NCBI GenBank assembly: GCA_016866875.1
Contig: VGKY01000004.1
Location: forward strand, 1 to 64,000
From: Candidatus Peribacteria bacterium
Lineage (GTDB): Bacteria; Patescibacteriota; Gracilibacteria; Peribacterales; Peribacteraceae
Direction: 5' to 3'
DNA: 64,000 nucleotides
Shown here: positions 53,811 to 63,500 of the stretch, piece after piece
Layout: each line of letters begins with the position of its first letter
Numbering within the stretch: position 1 is the stretch's first letter
Notes under the pieces: model-generated
Seen by the model: the letters and a program-made list of their open reading frames with translations, nothing else
What the model was told of the DNA's origin: nothing
The model's database searches: none
Translations under genes and position numbers: made by a program

Positions 53811-56294
53811 ATGGAGAACCTCCTCCTCGCTCTGACGGCAGTGCTCGGTATCGGCGCGTGCAGTGCCATAGGGGTGCTGTGGCTACGTGCGATCGCCGAT
53901 CGACGCAGGGAGCGCGAACTCGTTTTTCTTCAGGTGGTGATGCCGAAGAAGGAAAGCAAGGAGGACAAGGAACTTGAGTCTGAGCAGTTTTCCTCCGGGA
54001 GGGATTTCCGCGAGGTCATCGGCGTCATGGACCACCTCTTTCAATCCCTCAGCAGCATTTGCAGCACCAAGATCTCCAGTCTGTGGCGAGGACAGGAATT
54101 TTTCGCATTGGAGTACGCCGCGCTCGCAGGGGAAATCCTCTTCTACGTCGTCGTACCGCGGCGCATCGTGCACCTGGTCGAAAAGCAGATTACATCGTTT
54201 TACCCGGATGCCATCATCGACACGGTCGAGGACTACAACATTTTCACCGACGCGTCCGTCGTCGCGGCGCAGCAGCTGATCGCGAATCAGCGCTTTTCCT
54301 CCTCCATCAAAACCTACCAGCAGCTTAAAAGTGACCCGCTCAATACGATCACCAACGCCTTCTCAAAATTCAAGGTCGACGAGGGGGCTGCCGTACAGAT
54401 CGTTCTGCGTCCTGTGAAAACAGGATGGCAAAAGAAGCTGCAGAGGGAAGCGCAACGCATCATCAATCCGAAGAAGGGCGGCGGAGGATCACTCATCAAT
54501 CCCCTCACATGGATCGCCGCCATTCTCGAAATGTTCACCGGAAGCAAATCGGAGGAACTCGAGAAGGAGCATGCGACAGGCGAGCGCGTTTCGCAGATGG
54601 TGGAGGAGTACAGCAAATCCATCGACGAAAAAGCGGGAAACCCGGGTTTCGTTGCCGTCATCCGGATTCTGACATCCGCGGAAAACTCTACGCGCGCGCA
54701 CCAGCTTCTCGACGGAATCACGGCTTCCTTCGGGCAATTCACCCAAATGCAAGGCAATGGATTTCGCACCATGCGCATACCAAACCGACGGCAGATCATC
54801 GCGCGCTTCGTCCGCCGCACCCCTCGTCGCACACTCTCCGCCATGCTCACCAGCCCTAAGATGCTCCTGGGTACCGGTGAGCTCTCCAGCTTGTGGCACT
54901 TCCCAAATATCAAGTACAACAAAGTGGAAACGATCAAGTGGCAGAACTACAAGCTGGCTGCCGCACCAAAAGGCATACCGCAAGACGAAGGTCTCTTCCT
55001 CGGCATGAACGTCTACCGCGGCGAGAAGCGAAAGATTCATATGAAAAACGAGGATCGCTTCCGGCACTTCTACATCATCGGTCAAACCGGTACGGGAAAG
55101 TCATCGATCATCCAGCTAATGGCGCGCCAAGATTTTCACAATGGCAAAGGCGTATGCATCGTCGACCCGCACGGATCGCTTATCGAAGATGTGATGCCCT
55201 ACATCCCAAGAGAGCGCGCCAACGACGTGATCTACTTCAACCCGGCGGACATGGAACGGCCGATGGGCTTAAACCTCCTTGAGGGAAAAACGCCGGAGGA
55301 ACGCGACCTCATCGCTCTCGACGCCATGAACATGATGGTGAAGATGTTCGGCGAGGAGATCTTCGGCCCGCGCATCCAAGACTACTTTAGAAACGGGTGC
55401 CTCACGCTCATGGAAGACGAAGAGGAAGGCGGTGCCATCACGGATCTCGTCAAGCTCTTCACCGATGACGATTGGCAGAAGTACAAAGTGAGCAAGGTGA
55501 AAAATCCCATCGTGCGCTCGTTCTGGGAAAAGCAGATGGCCATGACGGGACAGCGTGAGAAGCAGGAAATGATCCCCTACTTCGCCGCGAAGTTCGGTCA
55601 GTTCTACACCAACACCCTGATCCGCAACATCGTGGGACAAACCAAGAGTGCGTTCGATATCGCCGACTGCATGAATACGGGAAAGATCTTGCTCATGAAT
55701 CTCAGCAAAGGTCTTGTTGGAGACATCAACTCACAGCTCCTCGGTATGATCGTCGTCAATAAGATTCAGGTTGCCGCCATGCGCCGACAGCGCATGGAGA
55801 GCGCAGCGCGCCGCGACTACTTCCTCTACATCGACGAATTCCAGAACTTCGTGACGCCGTCGATCGAATCCATCCTCTCCGAGGCTCGAAAGTACCGACT
55901 CGGTCTCATCCTCGCGCACCAGTACCTCGACCAGCTCGAGAAGGAAAGCAAACTCGCGGGCGCCGTGAGTCTCAAGGGCGCGATTTTCGGAAACGTCGGC
56001 ACCATGATGTTTTACAAGATCGGTCCCCAGGACGCGGAAGTTTGCGCCAAAGAAATGGCGCCAGTGTTCTCCGAGCAAGACCTCGTCAACATGGATGCCT
56101 TCAAGGGCGCCATGAAGCTTTCAGTCGATGGACAACCCAGCCGCCCGTTCAGCATCGATGTCCCCCGCCCCTGGACAGAGACGACCTACCCAAAAGACGC
56201 GCAAGCTGCCGAGGCATTCAAGCAATTGAGTCGCCTGACCTATGGTAGGCAAAGGGATTTCGTGAGCAGGGAGATTTTGAGGAGGATTGGATAG
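53811..56294 (+). CDS. VirD4/TraG-like type IV secretion ATPase, paralogue 2
   Basis: 827 aa. One N-terminal membrane helix (LLLALTAVLGIGACSAIGVL) precedes a soluble domain (about 60-400) related to that of the protein at 29081: KQITSFYPDAIIDTVEDYN here versus KQITAFYPDAEVTLERT there. The motor domain has Walker A GQTGTGKSS and Walker B YFLYIDEFQNF, with CIVDPHGSLIEDVM, YFRNGCLTLMEDEEEGG and LMNLSKGLVGDINSQLLGM. It matches conjugative coupling proteins. The two paralogues are 22 kb apart and face opposite ways, so they probably serve different complexes or form a hetero-oligomer. Confidence 0.85.
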   Translation: MENLLLALTAVLGIGACSAIGVLWLRAIADRRRERELVFLQVVMPKKESKEDKELESEQFSSGRDFREVIGVMDHLFQSLSSICSTKISSLWRGQEFFALEYAALAGEILFYVVVPRRIVHLVEKQITSFYPDAIIDTVEDYNIFTDASVVAAQQLIANQRFSSSIKTYQQLKSDPLNTITNAFSKFKVDEGAAVQIVLRPVKTGWQKKLQREAQRIINPKKGGGGSLINPLTWIAAILEMFTGSKSEELEKEHATGERVSQMVEEYSKSIDEKAGNPGFVAVIRILTSAENSTRAHQLLDGITASFGQFTQMQGNGFRTMRIPNRRQIIARFVRRTPRRTLSAMLTSPKMLLGTGELSSLWHFPNIKYNKVETIKWQNYKLAAAPKGIPQDEGLFLGMNVYRGEKRKIHMKNEDRFRHFYIIGQTGTGKSSIIQLMARQDFHNGKGVCIVDPHGSLIEDVMPYIPRERANDVIYFNPADMERPMGLNLLEGKTPEERDLIALDAMNMMVKMFGEEIFGPRIQDYFRNGCLTLMEDEEEGGAITDLVKLFTDDDWQKYKVSKVKNPIVRSFWEKQMAMTGQREKQEMIPYFAAKFGQFYTNTLIRNIVGQTKSAFDIADCMNTGKILLMNLSKGLVGDINSQLLGMIVVNKIQVAAMRRQRMESAARRDYFLYIDEFQNFVTPSIESILSEARKYRLGLILAHQYLDQLEKESKLAGAVSLKGAIFGNVGTMMFYKIGPQDAEVCAKEMAPVFSEQDLVNMDAFKGAMKLSVDGQPSRPFSIDVPRPWTETTYPKDAQAAEAFKQLSRLTYGRQRDFVSREILRRIG

Positions 56295-56640
56295 ATGGAA
56301 TACGAAGATCTGGTGGGTTATCCGCAGAGACGTGCCGCCGGCACGTCTCTACAGTATCCGTTTCAATGACCGGCAAGATTTCCATAATCATATGGACATG
56401 GTTTGGCATGACAACCCACACATCAACCAAAACATTACCCCGCAACAATGATGTCCTTTGTATCTCGCCCTCCACCATCTTTCCAACAGCATTCAACACC
56501 ATCCTTTCCTCCTGCACTTCCCCAAACCAATGCTTTAGTCCCCTGGTACACACCGTGACGAGGTACATTCCGGCCTCCGCATAATCTTTGCCACATAACC
56601 GCGCCGATGGAATACGGTCCGTCTTACGGAAGAGCCTCAT
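56218..56640 (-). pseudogene. REP-associated tyrosine transposase (RAYT) remnant
   Basis: From ATG 56640 the frame reads MRLFRKTDRIPSARLCGKDY, then AGMYLVTVCTRGLKHWFGEV and WVVMPNHVHMIMEI. This is the N-terminal half of an IS200/RAYT Y1 transposase with its HUH motif (HVH). About 10 residues later the frame runs into a REP palindrome (56327-56351) and then into the 3' end of the VirD4-like gene on the other strand. The helix carrying the catalytic Tyr, normally 60-80 residues after HUH, is absent. It is therefore a truncated, inactive copy flanked by REP hairpins. Confidence 0.8.
56327..56351. repeat. REP palindrome A
   Basis: AGAGACGTGCC, 3-nt loop GCC, then GGCACGTCTCT: an 11-bp perfect stem. 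It lies at the truncated 3' end of the RAYT remnant and 33 bp after the VirD4-like stop, so it may also end that transcript. Confidence 0.85.
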
Positions 56641-56714
56641 CCCCTTATCATCAATACCTGGACACTCTCTGTCAGCTGTACATACGTACACCTAAAAATC
56701 CACTATGCATCGGT

Positions 56715-56739
56715 AGAGACGCGACGGCGTCGCGTCTCT
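56715..56739. repeat. REP palindrome B
   Basis: AGAGACGCGAC, loop GGC, then GTCGCGTCTCT: an 11-bp perfect stem with a 3-nt loop, upstream of the RAYT remnant. The loop is the complement of that of REP A, so the two flank the remnant in opposite orientation. Confidence 0.85.
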
Positions 56740-56768
56740 CCTGGAAATCCAATGGTAGATACGTCCTA

Positions 56769-57947
56769 TCACCGCAAAGCAATTTTCTGTACCGGAACCG
56801 CATGTACGAGGTAGCGCTCAGAGATGCTATCGGGCGGCCAGCAGGTGTAAAGAATGAGCTCCTCGCCTTTACCGTCGTCATTGTAGCGCGAGGTATCTCC
56901 GGCTGGCACGGACTCTCCGTGGGTGACCTCGTACATATGGAGCTTCCCGTCGTAAGTCACGTAGACCTTTTCACCGGTCTTCAGCTCGTTGATCCTACGA
57001 AAGATCTTCGTGTACTGCGACTTGTCCCAAGGATACCCCGAGCTATGCCCATAAATGAGGACCTTGCCCCCACCCCCCGGGAAGCTGAAGAGATGGCCGA
57101 CCCCGTTTTGCAGAGGCTCCAGCACGCCCTGACTCGTGAAAGGATCCGAGGGATGGATGACGGCGAGATCGCTGATGCCGATACTCGGCATGGAGATGGC
57201 GAAGTACTTCTGCGATGCGTATTGCAGAGTCTGTACAGCAGCAACGGCAATCTGCGGGCGTGATGCAACAATCGCGGGAGGTGGGGAAGTCTCTGGTCCT
57301 GAGAATGCTGTCTGGCGTTTTGCTGTGAGGTCGTGCATGCGGTACGCCATGGCGAAAAATGCACCGCGGGTGATGGGAGTGCCGAGCCTAAGGCGCGCTG
57401 CATGCATCACAATATTTTTTTCTATGGAAGCGTTCACGTACGGGGTGAACCACTGGTTGTCACGGTTTTCGATCGAGGGAGAGAGTGTTGCACTCGCCCC
57501 CTGGGCCTTCTCTCCATAGGCTCTCAAAAGCATGGTGACTGCCTCTTCGACTGTCACCGGGTTTGCCGGGCGGAACGTGCCGTCGGGGTACCCCGTGATG
57601 ATCTTGCGCTCGAAGGCAGCCTCGACATACGGCGCGTACCAGCTCTTCTGGTCGACATCGGAGAAGAGGGGCAGCGGAGGCATAGCGATACGAAGACGTT
57701 TGACGAGGGACCTATCTTCGCTGCGCATGCTGAGGATCACCTTGAGGAGCTCTGCCCGGTTGATGCTGGCATAGGGTCGACCGGAGCCGTCTGCATACCC
57801 CGACACGATGCCTTCCTTCGAGAGGTACGCGTAGACCGTGGCGTAGGGGGTAGCCTGGACATCCAAAAACGTTGCAGCCTGCGCACTGATGGCAGTCGGC
57901 AACATCGCGAGAATGGCCGCGAATGCAAGAGCTCTGCGAGAAAGCAT
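56769..57947 (-). CDS. SLH-domain sortase
   Basis: 392 aa. The signal peptide is about residues 1-25 (ALAFAAILAMLPTAISAQA). Three SLH modules follow: about 27-75 (VYAYLSKEGIVSGYADG), 92-145 (FSDVDQKSWYAPYVEAAF, YPDGTFRPANPVT) and 160-210 (NQWFTPYVNASIEKNIV). The C-terminal sortase beta barrel (about 240-392) has the catalytic His301 in YGHSSGYPW, Cys369 in LYTCWPP and Arg378 in SERYLV. The SLH modules should tether the enzyme to the wall or S-layer, where it joins sorting-signal proteins. This replaces the usual membrane anchor of sortases. No LPxTG-type substrate is evident nearby. Confidence 0.88.
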   Translation of the reverse strand: MLSRRALAFAAILAMLPTAISAQAATFLDVQATPYATVYAYLSKEGIVSGYADGSGRPYASINRAELLKVILSMRSEDRSLVKRLRIAMPPLPLFSDVDQKSWYAPYVEAAFERKIITGYPDGTFRPANPVTVEEAVTMLLRAYGEKAQGASATLSPSIENRDNQWFTPYVNASIEKNIVMHAARLRLGTPITRGAFFAMAYRMHDLTAKRQTAFSGPETSPPPAIVASRPQIAVAAVQTLQYASQKYFAISMPSIGISDLAVIHPSDPFTSQGVLEPLQNGVGHLFSFPGGGGKVLIYGHSSGYPWDKSQYTKIFRRINELKTGEKVYVTYDGKLHMYEVTHGESVPAGDTSRYNDDGKGEELILYTCWPPDSISERYLVHAVPVQKIALR

Positions 57948-57955
57948 GGAATGCT

Positions 57956-57984
57956 ATTTTAAGTATTTATTGTTTTTATGTCAA
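57956..57984 (-). promoter_or_regulatory. Promoter of the SLH-sortase gene, near-leaderless
   Basis: TTGACA (57984-57979), 17-nt spacer, TAAAAT (57961-57956), ending 8 nt before ATG 57947. Confidence 0.7.
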
Positions 57985-58144
57985 ATTCTTCGTATTGGCC
58001 AATGGTTTGCATTATTGCTGGAAATAAGGATGGTGTTCTCTTACAGTACCCCGGCATGGCATTCCAGATTGGAATTGTCTCCCTTCGTCCCACAGTAGCG
58101 GGACTACGGAGGGGCAAGTCGGCCTTCCACACCTCCCTATCATC

Positions 58145-59239
58145 ATGGCTTTAACGATTGGTATAGTAGGATTACCCAACGTCGGCAAATCAACGCTTTT
58201 CAATGCGCTCACGCGTACAAAGGCGGCGCAAGCGGCCAACTACCCTTTCTGCACGATTGAACCCAATATCGGCATTGTCGAAGTTCCCGATGAACGACTA
58301 AAAGTGCTCGCCGAAATGGTCAAACCCGAAAAGGTGATCCCCGCCGCCGTGGAATTCGTCGACATCGCGGGACTCGTGAAAGGCGCAAGTACAGGAGAAG
58401 GACTCGGCAATGCTTTTCTCAGTCATATCCGCGAAGTGAACGCCATCTGTCATCTGGTACGCGGTTTTGAAGGAGGCGACGTCATCCACGTCGAGGGATC
58501 GGTGGACCCGAAGCGCGACCGCGAGATCATCGAAGCCGAGCTCGCATTGTCTGACCTTCAAACGGTAATCAAGAGGATCGATAAAGAGCAGGGACCTGCG
58601 CGCACAGGAAACAAGGACGCAAAACTTTCGCTGGCTCTTCTGGAAACAATCAAGCAAGGACTGGAGAAAGGCATTCTCGCTTCGGCAATGGAGCTCAGCG
58701 ATGAAGAAAGGATCCAGCTGAAGAGCTTTCAGCTGCTCACCGGAAAGCCTATGGTCTACGGCGTCAACGTCGCAGAGTCAGAGCTTAGCGATGCAGAGCA
58801 CGATACTTGGAAAGGCAAGCTCGGCCTCAGCGCCGCTACCCCTCTCGTGGTGATCTCCGCCAAAATCGAGGAGGATCTCAGCGATCTCGGCCCCGAGGAG
58901 GCTCGGGAGTACCTCAGCTCGCTTGGCGTAACCTCTTCGGGTCTCGACCGCCTCATCGCCGCCGCCTACGACGCTCTTGGCTACATCACCTACTTCACGG
59001 CAGGCCCCAAAGAGGTGCGCGCGTGGACGATCACCAAGGGAATGACTGCGCCTGAAGCAGCGGGGGTGATCCATAGCGACTTCGAGAAGGGATTCATCCG
59101 CGCTGAGACCATATCGTATAAAGATTTTGTTCAATATGAAGGTGAGCTGGGAGCCAAAAATGCTGGCAAGATGCGCGCGGAGGGAAAAACCTACATCGTC
59201 CAGGATGGCGATGTGATGCATTTCCGGTTCGCCAACTGA
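58145..59239 (+). CDS. ychF: Redox-regulated ATPase YchF (OLA1)
   Basis: 364 aa, the family length. G1 [14 protein letters not shown], the G2 region [20 protein letters not shown] with [10 protein letters not shown], and the altered G4-like motif that prefers ATP (VNVAESE in place of NKxD). The C-terminal TGS domain starts [15 protein letters not shown] and ends [11 protein letters not shown]. It binds ribosomes and influences stress responses. The next gene starts 3 nt after the stop. Confidence 0.96.
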   Translation: MALTIGIVGLPNVGKSTLFNALTRTKAAQAANYPFCTIEPNIGIVEVPDERLKVLAEMVKPEKVIPAAVEFVDIAGLVKGASTGEGLGNAFLSHIREVNAICHLVRGFEGGDVIHVEGSVDPKRDREIIEAELALSDLQTVIKRIDKEQGPARTGNKDAKLSLALLETIKQGLEKGILASAMELSDEERIQLKSFQLLTGKPMVYGVNVAESELSDAEHDTWKGKLGLSAATPLVVISAKIEEDLSDLGPEEAREYLSSLGVTSSGLDRLIAAAYDALGYITYFTAGPKEVRAWTITKGMTAPEAAGVIHSDFEKGFIRAETISYKDFVQYEGELGAKNAGKMRAEGKTYIVQDGDVMHFRFAN

Positions 59240-59242
59240 GCC

Positions 59243-59569
59243 ATGACCTTCATCGCCCGCCAGGAACCGTTTACGTGTGAGCACTGCAAAGCGGCCGTGC
59301 AGGAATTGGACAACGGCTCCTACCGCAACCACTGTCCGCTGTGCCTCTTCTCGAAACATGTCGACGAAGTGGGTCCAGGGGACCGGAATTCCACGTGCCT
59401 TGGTCTTATGGAACCTCTCCGCATAGACCAGCACCCCAAGAAAGGGTGGATGATCGTCCACCAGTGTCTGAAGTGCAGCAAAGAAATGCGTAACCGCACT
59501 GCTCCCGATGACGACGTTATTGGCTTTGCAGAGAGACAGGTGAAGAAATTCTTTGCGAAGAATCCTTAA
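59243..59569 (+). CDS. RNHCP domain protein
   Basis: 108 aa. FTCEHCKAAV followed by SYRNHCPLCLFSKHVD is the RNHCP signature, and a third cysteine pair lies in HQCLKCSKEM. These probably bind zinc. The function of the family is unknown; its basic, zinc-ribbon character suggests RNA or ribosome binding. The spacing of 3 nt to ychF, itself a ribosome-associated ATPase, suggests co-translation and a possible shared role. Confidence 0.85.
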   Translation: MTFIARQEPFTCEHCKAAVQELDNGSYRNHCPLCLFSKHVDEVGPGDRNSTCLGLMEPLRIDQHPKKGWMIVHQCLKCSKEMRNRTAPDDDVIGFAERQVKKFFAKNP

Positions 59570-59790
59570 GGATGAAATAAAATTTTGTTCACATTCCAGC
59601 GCTCCTGCAAGGGCTAATTGTCTATGAACACTTGCGAATGAACTTCTCGATAACATAGGATTGCGTTCTCATGCGCGTGCTGCTTCTCATCAGTATGTTC
59701 GGCTTGTTGTTCATTTCGGTGTGACTTTCGAGGGATCTCACCTTGCTCCATTGTATTTTTGCATAGGCGGAGGGATCCGCCGCCACGGGG

Positions 59791-59810
59791 CCTGCCTGCC
59801 GGCAGGCAGG
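59791..59810. repeat. 20-bp perfect palindrome CCTGCCTGCC/GGCAGGCAGG
   Basis: Perfectly self-complementary without a loop. It resembles palindromes scattered between genes in many CPR genomes. Confidence 0.8.
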
Positions 59811-59926
59811 GGTGAAGGGGGAGGCTCTGCTACGTCATCGAGACGCAAATGCCGAAGCCTTGGTGGCATTTTCGGCGAGATACAGAGCCAAGTGGAGGGG
59901 CTTTGGCGGCGGTGCGCTTTTCTTTC

Positions 59927-59961
59927 CTCCTTTCTTTTGTCGGGTAGACAAAAGAAAGGAG
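59927..59961. terminator. Strong hairpin, 15-bp perfect stem, likely terminator
   Basis: CTCCTTTCTTTTGTC, loop GGGTA, then GACAAAAGAAAGGAG. It is the longest perfect stem in the window. It lacks a classical T-run directly after the stem on the plus strand, so a role as a dispersed repeat is equally possible. Confidence 0.5.
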
Positions 59962-60039
59962 AATGTTCACATCCAATCGATGCCACACGCATATAGATGC
60001 AGCTTTCTCCCAGCGCTGCTGGGATAAATTGTCATGACG

Positions 60040-60062
60040 GAGACGTACCAACGCTACGTCTC
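60040..60062. repeat. REP-like palindrome C
   Basis: GAGACGTA, 7-nt loop, TACGTCTC. Same GAGACG/CGTCTC outer motif as REP A and B. It touches the stop codon of the gene at 60062. Confidence 0.7.
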
Positions 60063-60499
60063 TACACGGACAATAATGATTGAATGTAGTGTTCGGATTG
60101 TGAGGGCTTCACCGGCATCCGATCCTGTACATTGCCTTCCGGAATCACGACCAGTGCATCTTCCTGCGTTTGAGGATGTGCTTCAACGTTTACCGTAAAA
60201 TTGCCATTCTCCAATGCTCGTGTGGCATCTCCGGAGATATCCCCTTCCAAAACCGCTTGCAATCCCCTCTGGTCGAGATCTTCCATTATGCGATGGTGCA
60301 GGCGTTCTGTAAACTCCGGTTCCGTCTCCATACGAAACTTCACCTCCGCCATCTGCTCGGATTTTTTCATCTCGCGCTCCAGATCCTCCGGCCCTTTGAC
60401 TTTGTCACGCAAGCGCTCGTATTCCTCGGGACTGCGAATTCGCTTACGGATCTTTTCGCGTTCGTGACTCGGGAGATGGTCGAGGAAGGAATCGGACAA
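60062..60499 (-). CDS. Hypothetical protein
   Basis: 145 aa from TTG 60499; the first residues MSDSFLDHLPSHEREKIRKR form a plausible start. Charged and helical in the first 70 residues (PEEYERLRDKVKGPEDLERE), then a mixed region with VNVEAHPQTQEDALVVIPEG. There is no membrane segment or known motif. It lies 52 bp after nrdJ on the same strand, separated by a short repeat, so it may be co-transcribed. Not recognised. Confidence 0.6.
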   Translation of the reverse strand: MSDSFLDHLPSHEREKIRKRIRSPEEYERLRDKVKGPEDLEREMKKSEQMAEVKFRMETEPEFTERLHHRIMEDLDQRGLQAVLEGDISGDATRALENGNFTVNVEAHPQTQEDALVVIPEGNVQDRMPVKPSQSEHYIQSLLSV

Positions 60500-60500
60500 A

Positions 60501-60551
60501 GGTAGAAAGTAGCAAGTAGAAGGGAGTAAATACTACTCCTACCTGCTACTG
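60501..60551. repeat. GTAGCAAGTAGAAGG repeat between nrdJ and its downstream gene
   Basis: Direct copies of GTAGAAAGTAGCAAGTAG (60502-60519) and the inverted CTACCTGCTACTG (60539-60551). Same family as the cassette boundaries at 25830 and 26296. Confidence 0.75.
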
Positions 60552-63500
60552 TTAACTACACCCACTCGTCGCCCCGCAGTCGAGACAGACCTCACACGAA
60601 CCATTGCGCTTCATCTTGAAACTCCCGCAGCCCGAGCACATTGATCCGGTGAACCCCTGCTGCTTGGCAAGGGCGATCTTCGTCGGGGCAATGGCCACAT
60701 CGGCGACGGCTTTCTCCGTCTCCACGGCTGTCTTTTCCTGAACCTTCGCTGCTAACTGCTCGCTGCACGCTACTCCCTTCTCTGCATCAAACGGCAGCCG
60801 AACAGATGAAGCACCTTCATCCACAACCGGGAGTCGCATGGCAAAGGCTTCTTTGCTCTTCGTTCCAGTTTCATACGCCATGTCGACGAGATCTGCGTTG
60901 TGGAAGCGCTTAGCCTTGTCTTTTGGCAGGAACTTGAGGGCCATCCAGCGCCCCATGTAGTCCATGAGACTCCGGACCATCGGGATCTCTTTGTTCATGG
61001 TCATGCCCGCTGGATCGAACTTCGCCCCCACGAGCTTCTCGCAGAGCACTTCAAGCGGGACTCCGTACTGCAGGTTCATGGAGAGGCTGAGTGCGAGCGT
61101 GTCCATGACGCCCGAGAGGGTGGACCCTTCCTTGCTCATCTTGATGAAAATCTCCCCCGGAGCGCCGTCCTCGTAGAGACCCACGTGGATGTAGCCTTCG
61201 TGGCCCGCAACGGAGAACTTGTGCGTGAGACTGAGCCTTTCATCGGGAAGCTTCCTGCGTCGAGGCACTTCTTGAATGACGATCTTTTCGACGATGACTT
61301 CCTTGACATCCTTTTCGTCTTTTTCGTCTTTCGCCTTCGTATCAGACTTGTTACTGAGCGCCTGGCTCATCTTGCAGCCATCGCGATACAGCGCGTTGGC
61401 CTTCAGGCCGAGCTTCCAGCTGAGGAAGTACGCGTCTTTGATGTCCTCCACAGTCGCATCGCTCGGCAGGTTGATGGTCTTAGAGATCGCACCGGAAATG
61501 AAGGGCTGCGAAGCCGCCATCATGCGAATGTGCCCCTCGGCAGCGATATAGCGCTCCCCAATCTTGCCGCACTTGTTAGCACAGTCGAAAACCGGCAGAT
61601 GCTCAGGCTTGAGGTGAGGAGCCCCCTCGACCGTCATGTGCCCACAGATCCACAGGTTGGCCTCGTCGATCTGCTGCTGGGTGAACCCCAGCGCCGGCAG
61701 AACAGCGAAGTGGAAGTCCTGCATTTGGGTTTCCGAGAAGCCGAGACCCTTCATGGTGTCCTCCCCAAGCACCCAGCGATTGAAGGCAAATCCGATCTCG
61801 AAGACTTGGGGCAGGTTCTTCTCGATCTTGGCGATGTCCGCGTCCTCGAAACCCTTCTTTCGCAGTGTTTGGCGGTTGATGTGCGGGGCGCCCTCGAGTG
61901 TGAGACTACCCATGACGTACTGCATGATCTCCCGCACTTCACGGTCGCTGTAATGCAGCGCGTGGAGCGCGGGCTTCACCGACTGGTTGGCGATCTTCAT
62001 GTAGCCTCCGCCAGCGAGCTTTTTAAACTTCACCAATGCGAAATCCGGCTCGACTCCGGTTGTATCACAATCCATGAGAAGACCGATCGTTCCCGTTGGG
62101 GCGATGACGGTCGTCTGTGCATTACGATACCCATGCTTCTCGCCCATGGAGATCGCCCTGTCCCAACACTCCTTGGAGGCCTCAAGGAGATCCGGCGGAC
62201 ACACACCTTGATCGATGCCGACAGGAGTCACGTGCAGGCCTTCGTACTCGCGTGCAGGGGCATCGTACGCAGCACGACGGTGATTGCGAATGACTCTGAG
62301 CATGTGTTCGGCATTGGCGCTGTACTCCGGAAATGCGCCTAGCGCCTTGGCCATCTCTGCGGATGCGGCGTAGGACTCTCCTGTGAGGATCGCGGTGAGC
62401 GCTGCACAGATCGAACGCGCCTTTGGGGAATCGTAGGGAATGCCCATGCGCATGAGCATCGCGCCGAGGTTGGCGTAGCCAAGGCCGAGGGTGCGGTACT
62501 TGTAGCTTAAGTCCGCAATCTCTCGACTCGGAAACTGCGCCATGAGGACGGAAATCTCGAGAACGATGGTCCAGAGGCGCGCGGCGTGCCGATACTTTAC
62601 GGTGTCGATGCATCCGCGGGATTCGTCGACGAACTTCAGAAGGTTCAGGGATGCGAGATTGCAGGCGGTGTTGTCGAGAAACATATACTCGCTGCAGGGA
62701 TTACTTGCATTGATCCGCCCTCCGACCGGGCACGTGTGCCAATCATTGATTGTGGTGTCGTACTGCACACCGGGATCCGCGCACGCCCACGCGGCGTAGC
62801 CGATCTTGTCCCAGAGATCGCGAGCCTTGAGAGTCTTGCAGGGCTTCGCTGTCCTGCCTTCGGCAATCGCCTTCTTGCGCTCGGTGCGCCAGACCAGATC
62901 CCAAGAGCTGTCGCACTCCACAGCCTCGAAGAAGGCATGGGGTACACGAACGGAGTTATTGGAGTTCTGGCCAGAAACGGTCTGGTAGGCCTCGCCATTG
63001 AAATCCGTGTCGTAACCAGCCTCGGCAAGCGCCGCCACTTTCTTCTCCTCATTCACCTTCCAATCAATGAATGTCTCGATATCGGGGTGATCGAGATCCA
63101 GACAGACCATCTTTGCCGCTCTGCGTGTAGTCCCGCCAGACTTGATCGCGGCGGCCGCGCGGTCGCCGATCTTGAGGAAGCTCATGAGGCCCGAGCTCCG
63201 GCCTCCACCCGAGAGGGGCTCCCCGTCACCGCGGAGATTGCTGAAGTTGGTACCAGTACCCGACCCGAACTTAAACAGGCGCGCCTCACGAACCCACAGA
63301 TCCATGATTCCCCCCTCATTGACCATATCGTCATCCACAGACTGGATGAAGCAGGCGTGAGGCTGCGGGTGGGTATAGGCATCGGTGCTCCGCTTCACCT
63401 CTCCTGTTGCCGGCTCGCAGTAGTAGTGCCCTTGTGCCGGTCCCGTGATGTTGTAGGCATAATGCAGACCCGTATTGAACCATTGGGGGCTGTTGGGCGC

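Larger units (their letters stand above)
59570..60061. other. 492-bp spacer with palindromes, no gene seen
   Basis: No convincing coding frame. The stretch holds at least four palindromes, at 59791-59810, 59927-59961, 60009-60023 and 60040-60062, listed separately where strong. The first 200 bp (59570-59760) are AT-richer and featureless. Confidence 0.6.

Noticed and set aside
56218-56691. Intact REP transposase
   Set aside because: The catalytic Tyr segment after the HUH motif is missing and the frame ends in a REP palindrome and antisense sequence.
59661-59996. 111-codon plus-strand frame in the hairpin-rich spacer
   Set aside because: It is read through two palindromes and encodes Arg/Ser/Gly-rich low-complexity sequence.
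60900-62342. 480-codon open frame antisense to nrdJ
   Set aside because: Shadow of nrdJ; no recognisable domain.
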